DNA of 64,000 bases from Parasphaerochaeta coccoides DSM 17374 (GTDB lineage: Bacteria > Spirochaetota > Spirochaetia > Sphaerochaetales > Sphaerochaetaceae). Below the pieces are notes generated by a model. That model saw only the letters and a list, made by a program, of their open reading frames with translations. It was not told where the DNA came from and ran no database searches. This document shows, one piece after another, positions 1-9,009 of this stretch (within the stretch, counting starts at the first letter, position 1; each line of letters starts with the position of its first letter). The position numbers and the translations under genes are program-made. The stretch covers positions 806,001 to 870,000 of the forward strand of contig NC_015436.1 of NCBI RefSeq assembly GCF_000208385.1. The letters run 5' to 3'.

Positions 1-7
1 AGCTGAC

Positions 8-565
8 ATGATGCCTGCCTCAATAGGTTCATCGGGCATGTACAAAAAAACTCATGCCACATCCACGATCGGAGAAAACCACCTACGCTGGAATTTCACT
101 TTGCCGCCCCGTCAGAACTATCTTCTCTGCAATGTCCCATTGCAAAGTACTTATACACACCAAGATTCGTCTTTTCTCAATAGCATTTCCGCTACCGCAA
201 AGAAAATGGATCTGCGTGGCGATGCCCTTCAGGAAATGGAGAGCCGTATCACCAACAAACTGGTACTTGTCGAATCCCAGCTTGTCAGGGATAGATTGTA
301 TTCCGGAATCCTTTCTGCCAGTGGCTTTGATTATCAAGGCAAGCTGAATCTTTGCAAGAGCGCAGTCGGGGACGCGTCCATGGTCCTCGAACTCCATTTG
401 GGTGGAGACACGGAAGATATCATGGTCGTCCAAGCGATGGAAGTGATAGACGCCACGAAAAAGAATGCTATGCTCAAGGCAAAAATCATGCCTGACGGAC
501 AGGAAAGAATCATTCCAATCAGCAGTATCTTCCGTGTCAGGCGGGAACGGTTCTCACTTTTTTGA
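8..565 (+). CDS. Hypothetical protein, possibly 5'-partial
   Basis: I do not recognise this 185-residue protein. It has no signal peptide or membrane segment; the second half is mixed alpha/beta-like and ends in a basic-aromatic tail (RVRRERFSLF). The frame is open up to the window edge, so the true start may lie outside and the ATG at 8 is only the first visible one. It converges on aroDE with about 75 bases between the stops. The tail and small-domain look are vaguely PilZ-like, but I see no clear RxxxR or DxSxxG motif, so no function is given. Confidence 0.55.
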   Translation: MMPASIGSSGMYKKTHATSTIGENHLRWNFTLPPRQNYLLCNVPLQSTYTHQDSSFLNSISATAKKMDLRGDALQEMESRITNKLVLVESQLVRDRLYSGILSASGFDYQGKLNLCKSAVGDASMVLELHLGGDTEDIMVVQAMEVIDATKKNAMLKAKIMPDGQERIIPISSIFRVRRERFSLF

Positions 566-639
566 GGATGACAAGGAAGTTCCGTGTCGCTGCCAATCAC
601 CGGAACTTCAGCTTTGCCGTACTCGTGTTGTCCGTCCCG

Positions 640-2097
640 TTACCAATCGGGTTCCAGCCAATGGGGGTAATGATATCCTGTAAATGCCTCGAACTGAAGC
701 TTGCCTTGTTCCAGCAGCATCTGCGCGCCATAGATGACTTCACATCCCGCCTCCGCCGCACGGAGAAGGAAGCGTGTCTGATGAGGCTTATACACAAGGT
801 CGTATGCTATTTCTTTTCCAGAAAAGACATATCCGGCAGAGGGATCCTCATCGCTGTCAGGTGTCATCCCTACCGATGTCGTCTGAACAATCATATCAGA
901 CTTGCCGCTGTATTCAGAAATGTTCTCCAGGACATCCCATCCAGCCATGGTTTCCGCAGCCAACTTCCGGGCGGCTTCCGCGCTTCTGTTGAGTATGGTT
1001 ATCTTCACTGAATGATTGTGCAATGCCCACGCCACAGCCCTCGCCGCGCCGCCTGCTCCCAGAATCAAGGCTGTCCTGACTCTCCCTGAAGTGATGGCTG
1101 GCATAAGCTGGGAAAGAAAACCATGGTAGTCGGTGTTGATACCCTTCCACAAATCCTTGACCCGCACGACGGTGTTACAGGAGCCTATCTGCTTGACTTC
1201 ACGGGAGATAGTCCCCAGATAAGGAATCACATCCCGTTTGAAAGGCACGGTAACCGAAAAACCACGGATATCCAAGACATCTGCCAATCTGAAAAAAGGC
1301 CGGACGGCATCGACAGGGAACAAGGAATAGATGGCGTTCTTCTTGATTGCCCGGAAACCAGGATTATGTATCAGTGGGGAAGCCGACTGGGACACAGGAT
1401 TGCCTATGATACCGAAAATTTCAGTTTCAGCGTCAACCTTATCGGCTCCATATACTTCGCTCAACACACGGGCTGAAAGCATCCCTGGAGCAACGGATTC
1501 CGCTGCTTCATCACAGCAGAACATCATGGATGAGCCAATCTTCCTGTATAGGATACGTGTCGGTATTCCAAGCACTCCCATCCCAATGACAATTTTCTCT
1601 GTTGAACCGGGAATTTCATCCTTGATGCGAAAAAGCCTTATCACATCCTCGACGGTATGCGGGGTGACAGCCAGTTTCGGGATGTCCCCTTTTGCCAATA
1701 TGCGTGCCATGCGGGCATAGATATCAGCAGGCATGCCGGAAAAATCATGGTGAGAACGGATGATCCTGATTCCTTTCCTGCGGGCAAGCTGTTCCGCTTC
1801 CGTCTTTTTCAAATCATCCTCAAGATCAACATAAGCAAAGGCTCCCCTGTCCAGTACTTCCTTCATCAAGGAAAGACGTTTCCTTTCCGTACTTGTACAC
1901 AGCCCCCCATCACTTTCCCTGCGACACGTCAGTATCATGGGAACAGGAAACTGCTCCGGCAGACTTCCCGCAAGCCGTGCTTCCGATTCCTCAAGATAGT
2001 CAAGCCTCAGTTCGACAGCTCCCACCCAGTCCTTGTTCCTCTCATACTGTGAAATGTTTTCCAGCAGGGTTCTCCCTGTCAGGGTAAGACATAACAT
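640..2097 (-). CDS. aroDE: Bifunctional 3-dehydroquinate dehydratase / shikimate dehydrogenase
   Basis: Fusion of two shikimate-pathway enzymes: type I dehydroquinase (about residues 1-215) makes 3-dehydroshikimate, and AroE (about 226-485) reduces it with NADPH to shikimate. Visible dehydroquinase residues are the catalytic His in RSHHDF (116-117) and the Schiff-base Lys in PKLAVTP (141). The AroE half shows the substrate motif SQSASPLIHN, catalytic Lys in VTVPFK (287), Asp in NTDYHGF (323) and the nucleotide loop GAGGAAR (347-353). The ATG at 2097 is chosen because AAGGA sits six bases upstream; an in-frame start further up (2145) lacks this. It is divergent from the ABC-F gene. The same domain order is known in plants and some bacteria. 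Confidence 0.93.
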   Translation of the reverse strand: MLCLTLTGRTLLENISQYERNKDWVGAVELRLDYLEESEARLAGSLPEQFPVPMILTCRRESDGGLCTSTERKRLSLMKEVLDRGAFAYVDLEDDLKKTEAEQLARRKGIRIIRSHHDFSGMPADIYARMARILAKGDIPKLAVTPHTVEDVIRLFRIKDEIPGSTEKIVIGMGVLGIPTRILYRKIGSSMMFCCDEAAESVAPGMLSARVLSEVYGADKVDAETEIFGIIGNPVSQSASPLIHNPGFRAIKKNAIYSLFPVDAVRPFFRLADVLDIRGFSVTVPFKRDVIPYLGTISREVKQIGSCNTVVRVKDLWKGINTDYHGFLSQLMPAITSGRVRTALILGAGGAARAVAWALHNHSVKITILNRSAEAARKLAAETMAGWDVLENISEYSGKSDMIVQTTSVGMTPDSDEDPSAGYVFSGKEIAYDLVYKPHQTRFLLRAAEAGCEVIYGAQMLLEQGKLQFEAFTGYHYPHWLEPDW

Positions 2098-2297
2098 GGG
2101 CTGTTCCTTCTGCCTGCCAGACTGCCTTGTGACGTGCAGCATCACCCGCGTTCATCCCAAGGCACGATGCGGCATAAAGCCATCCACTTCTTGCACGTGG
2201 CAGCTTTCTTGTGGTACGGTACATCATACAGAGATAAAATCTAATCTGCAACACCTGGCTTTCGGACGGGATTGCATCATGGACGGAAATACACTTC

Positions 2298-4247
2298 ATG
2301 GGTAGCCTGAACATACAGAACCTCAGCGTAGCGTTTGGGGACAGAGATCTCCTGCACGACATAGGTTTTACATTGTCATCCTCAAGCCGTGCCGCCCTTG
2401 CCGGGGCCAATGGAAGCGGAAAATCTACCCTGATGAAGGCTATCGCCGGTCTCATAACCCCTGATTCACTCTCCAGGGATATGACAAAAGGCATGCGTAT
2501 CGCCTATCTCCCCCAATCGGATATCGTACTTGGCGAACTTTCTGTCCGAGAAGAAGCCTCCAAAGGTTTCGAACGTTTCCGTCCATTGCTTGGAGAAAAG
2601 AAATCCATCGAAGAACAATTAGGCTCCATGGTCGATGATGTCACCTCACGACCGCTTCTTGTCCGTCTGCATGACATTGAAGACATCTTGCAAACCCAAG
2701 GATACCATCAACGTGACGCCTTGGTCACCCGCATACTCCAAGGACTCGGTTTTTCCCTTGAGGATTTCGACCGACCATGCGCTGAATTTTCCGGCGGCTG
2801 GCAGATGCGTGTGTCCCTTGCCCGCCTGCTGGTCAGTACTCCGGATATCATGCTTCTTGATGAACCGACCAATTACTTGGATATCGAAGCCGCCATGTGG
2901 CTGAGAAACTACCTGAAATCATTTCCCGGCGGCGTGATGATTGTTAGCCATGACCAGTATTTCCTTGACGAAACCGTCACTGAAGTTTATGAACTTTTCA
3001 ACGGCAACCTTACCCGCTATAGCGGAAATTATACTGCGTATCTTACACAGCGGGAGATGGAACTCCAGACGTTGGAAAAAGCGTGGAAACAACAGCAGGC
3101 GGAAATCAGCCGGACGGAACAGTTCATTGAAAAGTTCCGTTACAAAGCGACAAAGAGCAAACAAGTACAGAGCCGGATAAAACAACTGGAGAAAATCGAA
3201 CCGATCGAGATTCCCGGTCACTTGCGGAAACTTTCTTTTTCCTTTCCCCCTGCTCCCCATAGCGGCAATGATGTCGTCATCATCGAACATCTGGAAAAGC
3301 ATTATGGAAGCCAGCAGATCTTTTCAGACCTGTCCTTCGTTGTCCGCAAGGGAGAGAGATTGGGAGTCACCGGACGGAACGGCATGGGAAAATCAACGCT
3401 CCTCCGTCTGCTGGCGGGAAGGGATGCCGACTATGGGGGTATGATTCGCTTGGGGAGCGGTGTTTCGACAGGGTATTTCGCGCAGGATACCGCTGATATG
3501 CTTGACCCAGCAAACACCGTGTTGCAGGAAGTCGAGTCCACGGCGTCACTATCAGACATCCCTCGTCTGCGGAACCTCCTGGGCTCATTCCTGTTTTCCA
3601 ATGACGATATCGATAAGAAAGTCACTGTCTTGTCAGGCGGGGAACGTAGCCGTCTTGCGCTTCTGAAAATACTTCTGCATCCAGCGAACCTCCTGATTCT
3701 CGATGAGCCGACGAACCATCTGGACATCAATGCCAAGGAAATGCTTCTTGATGCCCTGAAAGCCTATGACGGAACAATCGTTTTTGTCAGCCATGACCGT
3801 CATTTCATTGAGAAGACCGCCACGCGCATCCTGTATCTCTCCCATGAGACACCGGAATTTTTTGAGGGAGACTACTCCTACTTCGCATGGAAACTCGAAC
3901 AGAAGGAAGCCATCCCCGCTCCTTCCATGTCCATCGGCACTGTCCAGTCATCCTACGGAGAAAAACCCAAAGATGGCGCACTTCATTGGAAGGATGAAAA
4001 CCGACGCCGCAACAGAATCAAAATCCTTAAGACAAAAGCTGAGGATATCCTTCTGGAAATAGCTTCCTGTGAAAAAAAGATTGCACGGCTCAACAGTGAA
4101 ATGTCACAAGAAGATACTTATACCGTCCCTGAGAAATTGACAGCTCTTTTCTCAGACCGTCAGAAGGAAGAGCGCAGGCATGCCGCCCTGACCGAAGAAT
4201 GGCTGGAAACCACCGCCGCCATGGAGGAATTGGAACATGAGTCATGA
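2298..4247 (+). CDS. ABC-F family ATPase (Uup/YheS-like)
   Basis: Soluble protein of 649 residues with two ABC ATPase domains and no membrane segments, the ABC-F layout. Members act on the ribosome, as translation factors or ribosome protection proteins. Domain 1 has Walker A GANGSGKST, signature FSGGW and Walker B IMLLDEPTNYLD. Domain 2 has GRNGMGKST, LSGGE and LLILDEPTNHLD. The charged linker between the domains (about 245-315) is typical, and a lysine/glutamate-rich helical tail of about 90 residues resembles the Uup C-terminal coiled coil. The stop overlaps maf by 11 bases, suggesting co-transcription. The subgroup cannot be fixed by eye, and no antibiotic-resistance role is implied. Confidence 0.88.
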   Translation: MGSLNIQNLSVAFGDRDLLHDIGFTLSSSSRAALAGANGSGKSTLMKAIAGLITPDSLSRDMTKGMRIAYLPQSDIVLGELSVREEASKGFERFRPLLGEKKSIEEQLGSMVDDVTSRPLLVRLHDIEDILQTQGYHQRDALVTRILQGLGFSLEDFDRPCAEFSGGWQMRVSLARLLVSTPDIMLLDEPTNYLDIEAAMWLRNYLKSFPGGVMIVSHDQYFLDETVTEVYELFNGNLTRYSGNYTAYLTQREMELQTLEKAWKQQQAEISRTEQFIEKFRYKATKSKQVQSRIKQLEKIEPIEIPGHLRKLSFSFPPAPHSGNDVVIIEHLEKHYGSQQIFSDLSFVVRKGERLGVTGRNGMGKSTLLRLLAGRDADYGGMIRLGSGVSTGYFAQDTADMLDPANTVLQEVESTASLSDIPRLRNLLGSFLFSNDDIDKKVTVLSGGERSRLALLKILLHPANLLILDEPTNHLDINAKEMLLDALKAYDGTIVFVSHDRHFIEKTATRILYLSHETPEFFEGDYSYFAWKLEQKEAIPAPSMSIGTVQSSYGEKPKDGALHWKDENRRRNRIKILKTKAEDILLEIASCEKKIARLNSEMSQEDTYTVPEKLTALFSDRQKEERRHAALTEEWLETTAAMEELEHES

Positions 4248-4917
4248 TGACAATGATGTTTTCTGGACGCCACCTTCCACCCCCACTCCCCACCAAGTTC
4301 GCCTTGGCACACTGATGAGCACGGTCATACTGGCGTCCGGTTCCCCCGCACGGAAAAAACTCCTTGAAGACTGTGGAATCATCGTGACTGCCATACCGAC
4401 CGACTGTGATGAATCCCATGGGGACATAGCTCCCCAAGACATCGTACATCTCCTTGCCCGACGGAAGATGGAAGCATACCTTGCCATGAATCCTTATCCC
4501 CTGGTTCCCGTCATTACCTGCGACACCTTGGTACATCTTGGGCATGAAATATTCGGCAAGGCCGCTGATTATGAAGAAGCATTCACATATCTTGGAAAAA
4601 TGCAGGGACGGTCCCATCAGGTATCTACCGGATGGGCTCTCTACCTACCCCTGGCGGAACCCATCGGGACATCACATCCTTCTTCATTGCCTTTCTTTTC
4701 CGGAATCGATACGGCGGATGTTGCATTCCGTCCTTTGGATTCCCGCCAGATTCACGAATACCTTGCGACCGGAGAATGGCAGGGCGCAGCCGGAGCCTAC
4801 AGGATACAGGGAGCCGGGGCGCGTCTGGTCAGGGAAATATCAGGAGACTGGACTACCATCGCGGGCTTGCCAATATCCCGGATTTCTGACATGATGGCAG
4901 ATACCGTATCCACGTAA
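4237..4917 (+). CDS. maf: Maf-like nucleotide pyrophosphatase
   Basis: Maf/Ham1-superfamily enzyme that hydrolyses non-canonical or excess nucleoside triphosphates to monophosphates. The N-terminal signature ILASGSPARKKLL is clear; further motifs are the TCDT stretch (usually TADT), the Gly-Arg-SHQV-T-G segment, and a C-terminal region with AGAYRIQG. The start at 4237 overlaps the ABC-F stop by 11 bases and has GGAGG nine bases upstream. An alternative ATG at 4315 starts right at the family core but lacks a good ribosome site; the extra 26 N-terminal residues are proline/threonine-rich and not part of the family. The Ala-to-Cys change in TCDT is unusual. Confidence 0.85.
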   Translation: MSHDDNDVFWTPPSTPTPHQVRLGTLMSTVILASGSPARKKLLEDCGIIVTAIPTDCDESHGDIAPQDIVHLLARRKMEAYLAMNPYPLVPVITCDTLVHLGHEIFGKAADYEEAFTYLGKMQGRSHQVSTGWALYLPLAEPIGTSHPSSLPFFSGIDTADVAFRPLDSRQIHEYLATGEWQGAAGAYRIQGAGARLVREISGDWTTIAGLPISRISDMMADTVST

Positions 4918-5026
4918 GTGGAATGGAATATCCGCCCCTTGCGGGTGAGAACGAGAAGAAGGGTGATGATGCGTGCGTGATGTCCCTGACGGGCATGTCG
5001 CAGTGTGTCGTCAACAGGAGGGAATT

Positions 5027-5953
5027 TTGTCCGTAGTCACCATGAAAAGCCTGTTGGAATCAGGCGTCCATTTCGGTCATCAGACCAAACGTTGGAATCC
5101 CAAGATGGCAAAGTACATCTTCCAGGAACGGAATGGGATCCATATCATCGACTTGCAGAAGACCAGTGCATGTATCATTGAAGCATATGATGCCATCCGC
5201 GCCCAGGTACGCAATGGAAAGAGCATTCTTTTTATCGGAACCAAGAAACAGGCACAGCAGACCATTGAATCCGAAGCCAATCGCTGCGGTATGCCGTATG
5301 TGAACAATCGCTGGCTCGGCGGTATGCTCACCAACTTCACTACCATCAAGAAATCCATAGCGACCTTGAAGAAAATCGAGAAGATGGAAGTCGATGGAAC
5401 CTTTGACAGCCTTACCAAGAAAGAAATCTCCCTGCTTACCAAGGAGAAGACGAAACTTGAGAAGAACTTGGGAGGAATCAAGGACATGACGTCCCTTCCT
5501 GGCGCAGTCTTCATTATTGATACCAAGAAGGAAGCCATTGCCGTCGCCGAGGCCAATCGTCTGGGAATCCCTGTCGTAGCTGTCGTTGATACCAACTGCG
5601 ATCCTACGAACATTGACTACCCTATCCCTGGAAATGATGATGCCATCCGCGCCATCCAGCTGTTCACCGAAATCATTGCCAATGCCGTCGTCGATGCTGA
5701 TAATGAAGCCGGAATCCAAATCATTGAAAGCCTTCCTTTGGAAGATGACCTTCACGCAATGGCTCCCGCTGCGGATGTATCTGCCGATGCGGGCTCTGAT
5801 GAAGAAGATGAAGAAGGAATCGTGTTCTCCACTGAGGGAGGAACTGCCAAGTTCGAGGACTTCGATGGTTCGTCAACGGATGTACCTGCGGACGAGGATG
5901 ATGAAGCCTCCACTGGCATTTCCGTTGATGAAGAAATCTTGTACAAAGACTAA
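5027..5953 (+). CDS. rpsB: 30S ribosomal protein S2
   Basis: Ribosomal protein uS2 of 308 residues. The core [20 protein letters not shown] and the downstream [11 protein letters not shown] are textbook S2. The TTG at 5027 is chosen because AGGAGGG lies a few bases upstream and the resulting start ([10 protein letters not shown]) matches the family; an in-frame ATG at 4973 lacks a site, and the ATG at 5042 is too far from it. The last 60 residues form a strongly acidic Asp/Glu/Ser tail beyond the normal S2 end. It is first of a + strand run with tsf, frr, uppS, cdsA, dxr and rseP, an order common in bacteria. Confidence 0.97.
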   Translation: MSVVTMKSLLESGVHFGHQTKRWNPKMAKYIFQERNGIHIIDLQKTSACIIEAYDAIRAQVRNGKSILFIGTKKQAQQTIESEANRCGMPYVNNRWLGGMLTNFTTIKKSIATLKKIEKMEVDGTFDSLTKKEISLLTKEKTKLEKNLGGIKDMTSLPGAVFIIDTKKEAIAVAEANRLGIPVVAVVDTNCDPTNIDYPIPGNDDAIRAIQLFTEIIANAVVDADNEAGIQIIESLPLEDDLHAMAPAADVSADAGSDEEDEEGIVFSTEGGTAKFEDFDGSSTDVPADEDDEASTGISVDEEILYKD

Positions 5954-5971
5954 AACAGAAGGAGTATCATC

Positions 5972-6817
5972 GTGGCAGCTATTACTGCGGAATTAGTAAA
6001 GAGACTTCGGGACGCCACCGGCGCCGGAATGATGGATTGCAAGAAAGCACTGATGAAAGCCGATGGGGACTTCGACGCAGCAGCGAAAATTCTTAAGGAG
6101 ATGGGACTGGCGGCCGTTGCCAAGAGAAGCGACAGAGCTACTGACAACGGACGTGTGTTCGCGCGTATTTCCGACGGCAAGGCTGTCCTGCTTGAGATTT
6201 CCTGCGAGACTGACTTTGTCGCCCGCAATGATGATTTCATTGCCTTGGGCAATGAGCTTATCACCGACATCATCGCCAATGGGTGGACTTCCCCCAATGA
6301 CCAGCTTAACGCCAAGGTCGATGGGTTGATTTCCCTGATTAAGGAGAACATGCATCTCAAGTCCGTCGTGGTGGAAGATGTACCGGCTGACAGTATCGGG
6401 GCATCTTACATCCATGGCGACGGGGTACTCGGCGTCATCACCGTGCTTAAGGCTTCCAAGCCTGAAGTCCTGAAGAATCCCGTTGTCGAGGAACTTGCGC
6501 ATGACATAGCCCTGCATGTCGCTGCTTTCACTCCCCAGTTTCTCTCCGACAAGACCGTGACCAAGGAGTATGAGGAAGAACAGCTTTCCATATTCCGTGT
6601 CCAAGCCGCATCCCTCGATAAGCCGGAGAAGGTCAAGGAAGGCATTGTCCGTGGCAAGCTATCCAAGTTGTACAGCGAGATATGTCTGCTCGATCAGGCT
6701 TTTGTGAAGGACGATAAGATTTCCGTTGCCCAGAAGCTGAAGGAAGTCTCAAAGGCTGTCGGAGCTGACTTGGAGATTGCCTCCTATCACTTCCTGCGTG
6801 CTGGTGTAGAAGCGTAA
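5972..6817 (+). CDS. tsf: Elongation factor Ts
   Basis: EF-Ts, the guanine-nucleotide exchange factor for EF-Tu, 281 residues. The N-terminal UBA-like segment ends in the signature LRDATGAGMMDCKKAL, followed by the EF-Tu binding core with the second signature ETDFVARN. The start is GTG, preceded by AAGGAG at about 5959-5964. It lies 18 bases after rpsB, the usual pairing. A GC-rich hairpin follows the stop. Confidence 0.97.
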   Translation: MAAITAELVKRLRDATGAGMMDCKKALMKADGDFDAAAKILKEMGLAAVAKRSDRATDNGRVFARISDGKAVLLEISCETDFVARNDDFIALGNELITDIIANGWTSPNDQLNAKVDGLISLIKENMHLKSVVVEDVPADSIGASYIHGDGVLGVITVLKASKPEVLKNPVVEELAHDIALHVAAFTPQFLSDKTVTKEYEEEQLSIFRVQAASLDKPEKVKEGIVRGKLSKLYSEICLLDQAFVKDDKISVAQKLKEVSKAVGADLEIASYHFLRAGVEA

Positions 6818-6830
6818 CTGACTATCATTC

Positions 6831-6860
6831 CGCCTGTTTCTTTGGAGACAGGCGGTTCTC
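6831..6860 (+). terminator. Hairpin between tsf and frr (possible attenuator)
   Basis: Perfect 8-bp stem CCGCCTGT (6831-6838) with ACAGGCGG (6849-6856) and a 10-base loop, followed only by TTCT. The weak T-run suggests a partial terminator or processing site rather than a full stop, which would let S2 and EF-Ts be made in excess over the downstream genes. Confidence 0.5.
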
Positions 6861-6872
6861 ATGGAGTATCGT

Positions 6873-7427
6873 ATGCAAGATGTATTATCACAATGTGAAG
6901 ACAAGATGAACAAGAGCGTCAATACGCTGTCAGCATCTTTCCAAGGGTTGCGCACTGGACGTGCCACGGCTGCAATCTTCGACAAAATCAAAGTCGATTA
7001 TTATGGTCAGGAAACTCCCCTCAACCAAGTGGCAAGCATTTCCATCCCTGAAGCACGCATGGTCGTAATCCAACCGTGGGATAAGGGACTTCTCGGTCCT
7101 ATTGAAAAGGCTATCCAGAAAAGTGAACTTGGCTTGAATCCAAACAATGACGGAAAACTTCTCAGAATCAATTTTCCGCCCCTGACCGAAGATCGGAGAA
7201 AGGATCTTGTAAAAAGTTCCAAGGCAACGGCGGAACAAAGCCGGGTAGCTATCCGCAATATTCGCCGCGATGCCATGGAAGACCTGAAAAAACTCCAGAA
7301 ATCCGGCGCAATCAGTGAAGACGAACAGAAGGACGGCGAGTCCAGAATCCAGAAACTGACGGATTCATTCATCACCAAGGTGAATTCCTTGGCCACTGAT
7401 AAAGAAAAGGAAATAATGGAGATTTGA
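6873..7427 (+). CDS. frr: Ribosome recycling factor
   Basis: RRF splits post-termination ribosomes together with EF-G. With the ATG at 6873 the protein has 184 residues, the family norm, and shows LRTGRATAAIFDKIKVDYYG and the C-terminal long helices of the three-helix bundle. This ATG is preferred because GGAG sits six bases before it; the ATG at 6861 lies only four bases after the upstream hairpin and has no site. The gene is followed after one base by uppS. Confidence 0.95.
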   Translation: MQDVLSQCEDKMNKSVNTLSASFQGLRTGRATAAIFDKIKVDYYGQETPLNQVASISIPEARMVVIQPWDKGLLGPIEKAIQKSELGLNPNNDGKLLRINFPPLTEDRRKDLVKSSKATAEQSRVAIRNIRRDAMEDLKKLQKSGAISEDEQKDGESRIQKLTDSFITKVNSLATDKEKEIMEI

Positions 7428-7428
7428 G

Positions 7429-8148
7429 GTGCTTGATACCACTGTCTCGTCCATCATCCCCACTCATGTTGGGTTCATCATGGACGGAAACGGAAGATGG
7501 GCACAAAAAAGAGCCCTGCCCCGCGTGGCAGGGCATCTTGAGGGACTCAAGGCTTGCCGTCGCGTCATTATTGCCGCGGCAAAACAAGGCATCCGTTATG
7601 TAACTCTTTATGTTTTCTCCACGGAGAATTGGAAGCGTCCCGCGCAGGAGGTATCTTACCTGATGGGGATGCTTGTTTCCAAGATTCATGGAGAACTGAA
7701 TTTCTACCGGACTCATGATATCCGTATTCTTGTCCGTGGAGATATATCCCAACTCCCCCAAGCCTCACGGGAAGCTCTGGAAGCGACCATACGGGAAACC
7801 GCATCGGCCAAGGGGATGACCTGCGTGCTTGCCATAAACTATGGCGGTAGAGATGAAATTGTACGTTCTATACGGGACTGCCTCAAGACAGGCAGGATTT
7901 CTTGTCCAGAGGACGTGACCGAGGAACTGATTTCCACGTCATTGACCCTGCCATCAGTGCCTGACCCGGACATCGTGGTACGTAGCGCCGGAGAAAAAAG
8001 ACTGAGTAACTTTCTCCTGTGGCAGATTGCCTACGCAGAGCTTGCGTTCTATGATAAACTATGGCCGGACTGGGATAGTGAAGACGTAAAGAAACTCTGC
8101 GATGACTTCGCCTCACGAACCCGTCGTTACGGAGGATTATCAGTATGA
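7429..8148 (+). CDS. uppS: Undecaprenyl diphosphate synthase
   Basis: cis-Prenyltransferase that adds isopentenyl units to make undecaprenyl diphosphate, the lipid carrier for peptidoglycan and surface glycans. The HVGFIMDGNGRWA signature near the start carries the catalytic Asp; FSTENW and the late block DPDIVVRSAGEKRLSNFLLWQ contain the family RTSGE-like motif (here RSAGE). The start is GTG, one base after frr. The stop overlaps cdsA by four bases, so translation is probably coupled. Confidence 0.94.
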   Translation: MLDTTVSSIIPTHVGFIMDGNGRWAQKRALPRVAGHLEGLKACRRVIIAAAKQGIRYVTLYVFSTENWKRPAQEVSYLMGMLVSKIHGELNFYRTHDIRILVRGDISQLPQASREALEATIRETASAKGMTCVLAINYGGRDEIVRSIRDCLKTGRISCPEDVTEELISTSLTLPSVPDPDIVVRSAGEKRLSNFLLWQIAYAELAFYDKLWPDWDSEDVKKLCDDFASRTRRYGGLSV

Positions 8149-8996
8149 CCAGTGTGATCAAGCGCATCTTTGTCACCTTGTTGCTTCCGCCCTTGCTGTT
8201 CTGCCTCATCCTGTTTCTTCCGCACTATGCATACCTGACCCTTGCCCTTCTTGCCCTCCTGGTGGTATTGATTGGATCGCATGAAATGTATGCACTCATC
8301 CGGAAAGCTACCGGTATCTCTCCTCAGATTCCTTTCTGGTTGCCTTCTTTCCTCATTGTCGCGCAATGGGGGGAACTCTATTTTTTCCCCGGCTCCCCTG
8401 TCACTGACCTTATGTTCATCTCGCTTATCATAACCTCCATGATTATTGAAATCTTCCGTGGGGCATCAGATATGTTCGCCGGAGGAATCCGTCGGCTCGG
8501 TTCTACCTTGCTGCTCATTGTTTATCCGGGTTATCTGACTACTTTCATCATAAGATTGACGGCTTTTCCCGACATGAACATCACGTTTCACCTCATTCTT
8601 TTCTTCCTGCTTGTTTTCACCAACGACATCTTCGCCTATGTATTCGGAATGCTTTTAGGGAAAAACAACAGGGGTATCTTCAAGGTCAGCCCGAACAAAA
8701 GCATGGCAGGGTTCATCGGAGGCATCCTGTCAACAATGGTCATCGGCATCGCTTTCGTCCTGTTGTTCCCGGCATACACTCATCTCAGTGTCATCCAGAC
8801 GGCTGTAATCGCCCTCTTGGTTTCCCTTGCGGCAACCATCGGCGACCTGATTGAATCCGTCTTCAAAAGAGCAGCGGGCGTCAAGGATTCTGGAAGGTTC
8901 ATCCCTGGCCGTGGCGGCATGCTTGATTCTCTGGATTCTCTGCTCACCAGCGCACCGCTTTTTCTCTTGCTTGTCACCATGACACTCCAAGCATAG
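8145..8996 (+). CDS. cdsA: Phosphatidate cytidylyltransferase
   Basis: Integral membrane enzyme making CDP-diacylglycerol from CTP and phosphatidate, 283 residues with about seven or eight hydrophobic segments. The CdsA signature is at the C-terminal end: the stretch from SVFKRAAGVKDSG through FIPGRGGMLDSLDS contains the conserved KR, DSG, GRGG and D-S-D residues. It begins inside the uppS stop and continues the standard uppS-cdsA-dxr-rseP order. Confidence 0.94.
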   Translation: MTSVIKRIFVTLLLPPLLFCLILFLPHYAYLTLALLALLVVLIGSHEMYALIRKATGISPQIPFWLPSFLIVAQWGELYFFPGSPVTDLMFISLIITSMIIEIFRGASDMFAGGIRRLGSTLLLIVYPGYLTTFIIRLTAFPDMNITFHLILFFLLVFTNDIFAYVFGMLLGKNNRGIFKVSPNKSMAGFIGGILSTMVIGIAFVLLFPAYTHLSVIQTAVIALLVSLAATIGDLIESVFKRAAGVKDSGRFIPGRGGMLDSLDSLLTSAPLFLLLVTMTLQA

Positions 8997-9009
8997 GCAG
9001 GGCTAACGC

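Noticed and set aside
8-565. PilZ-domain call for the first gene
   Set aside because: The tail and general size are suggestive but the required RxxxR and D/NxSxxG motifs are not seen.
4918-5026. Possible S2 leader RNA upstream of rpsB
   Set aside because: Only short, weak complementary stretches are visible; no pattern strong enough to call an autoregulatory element.
5060-5755. Minus-strand open frame opposite rpsB
   Set aside because: Antisense to a ribosomal protein gene with no independent support.
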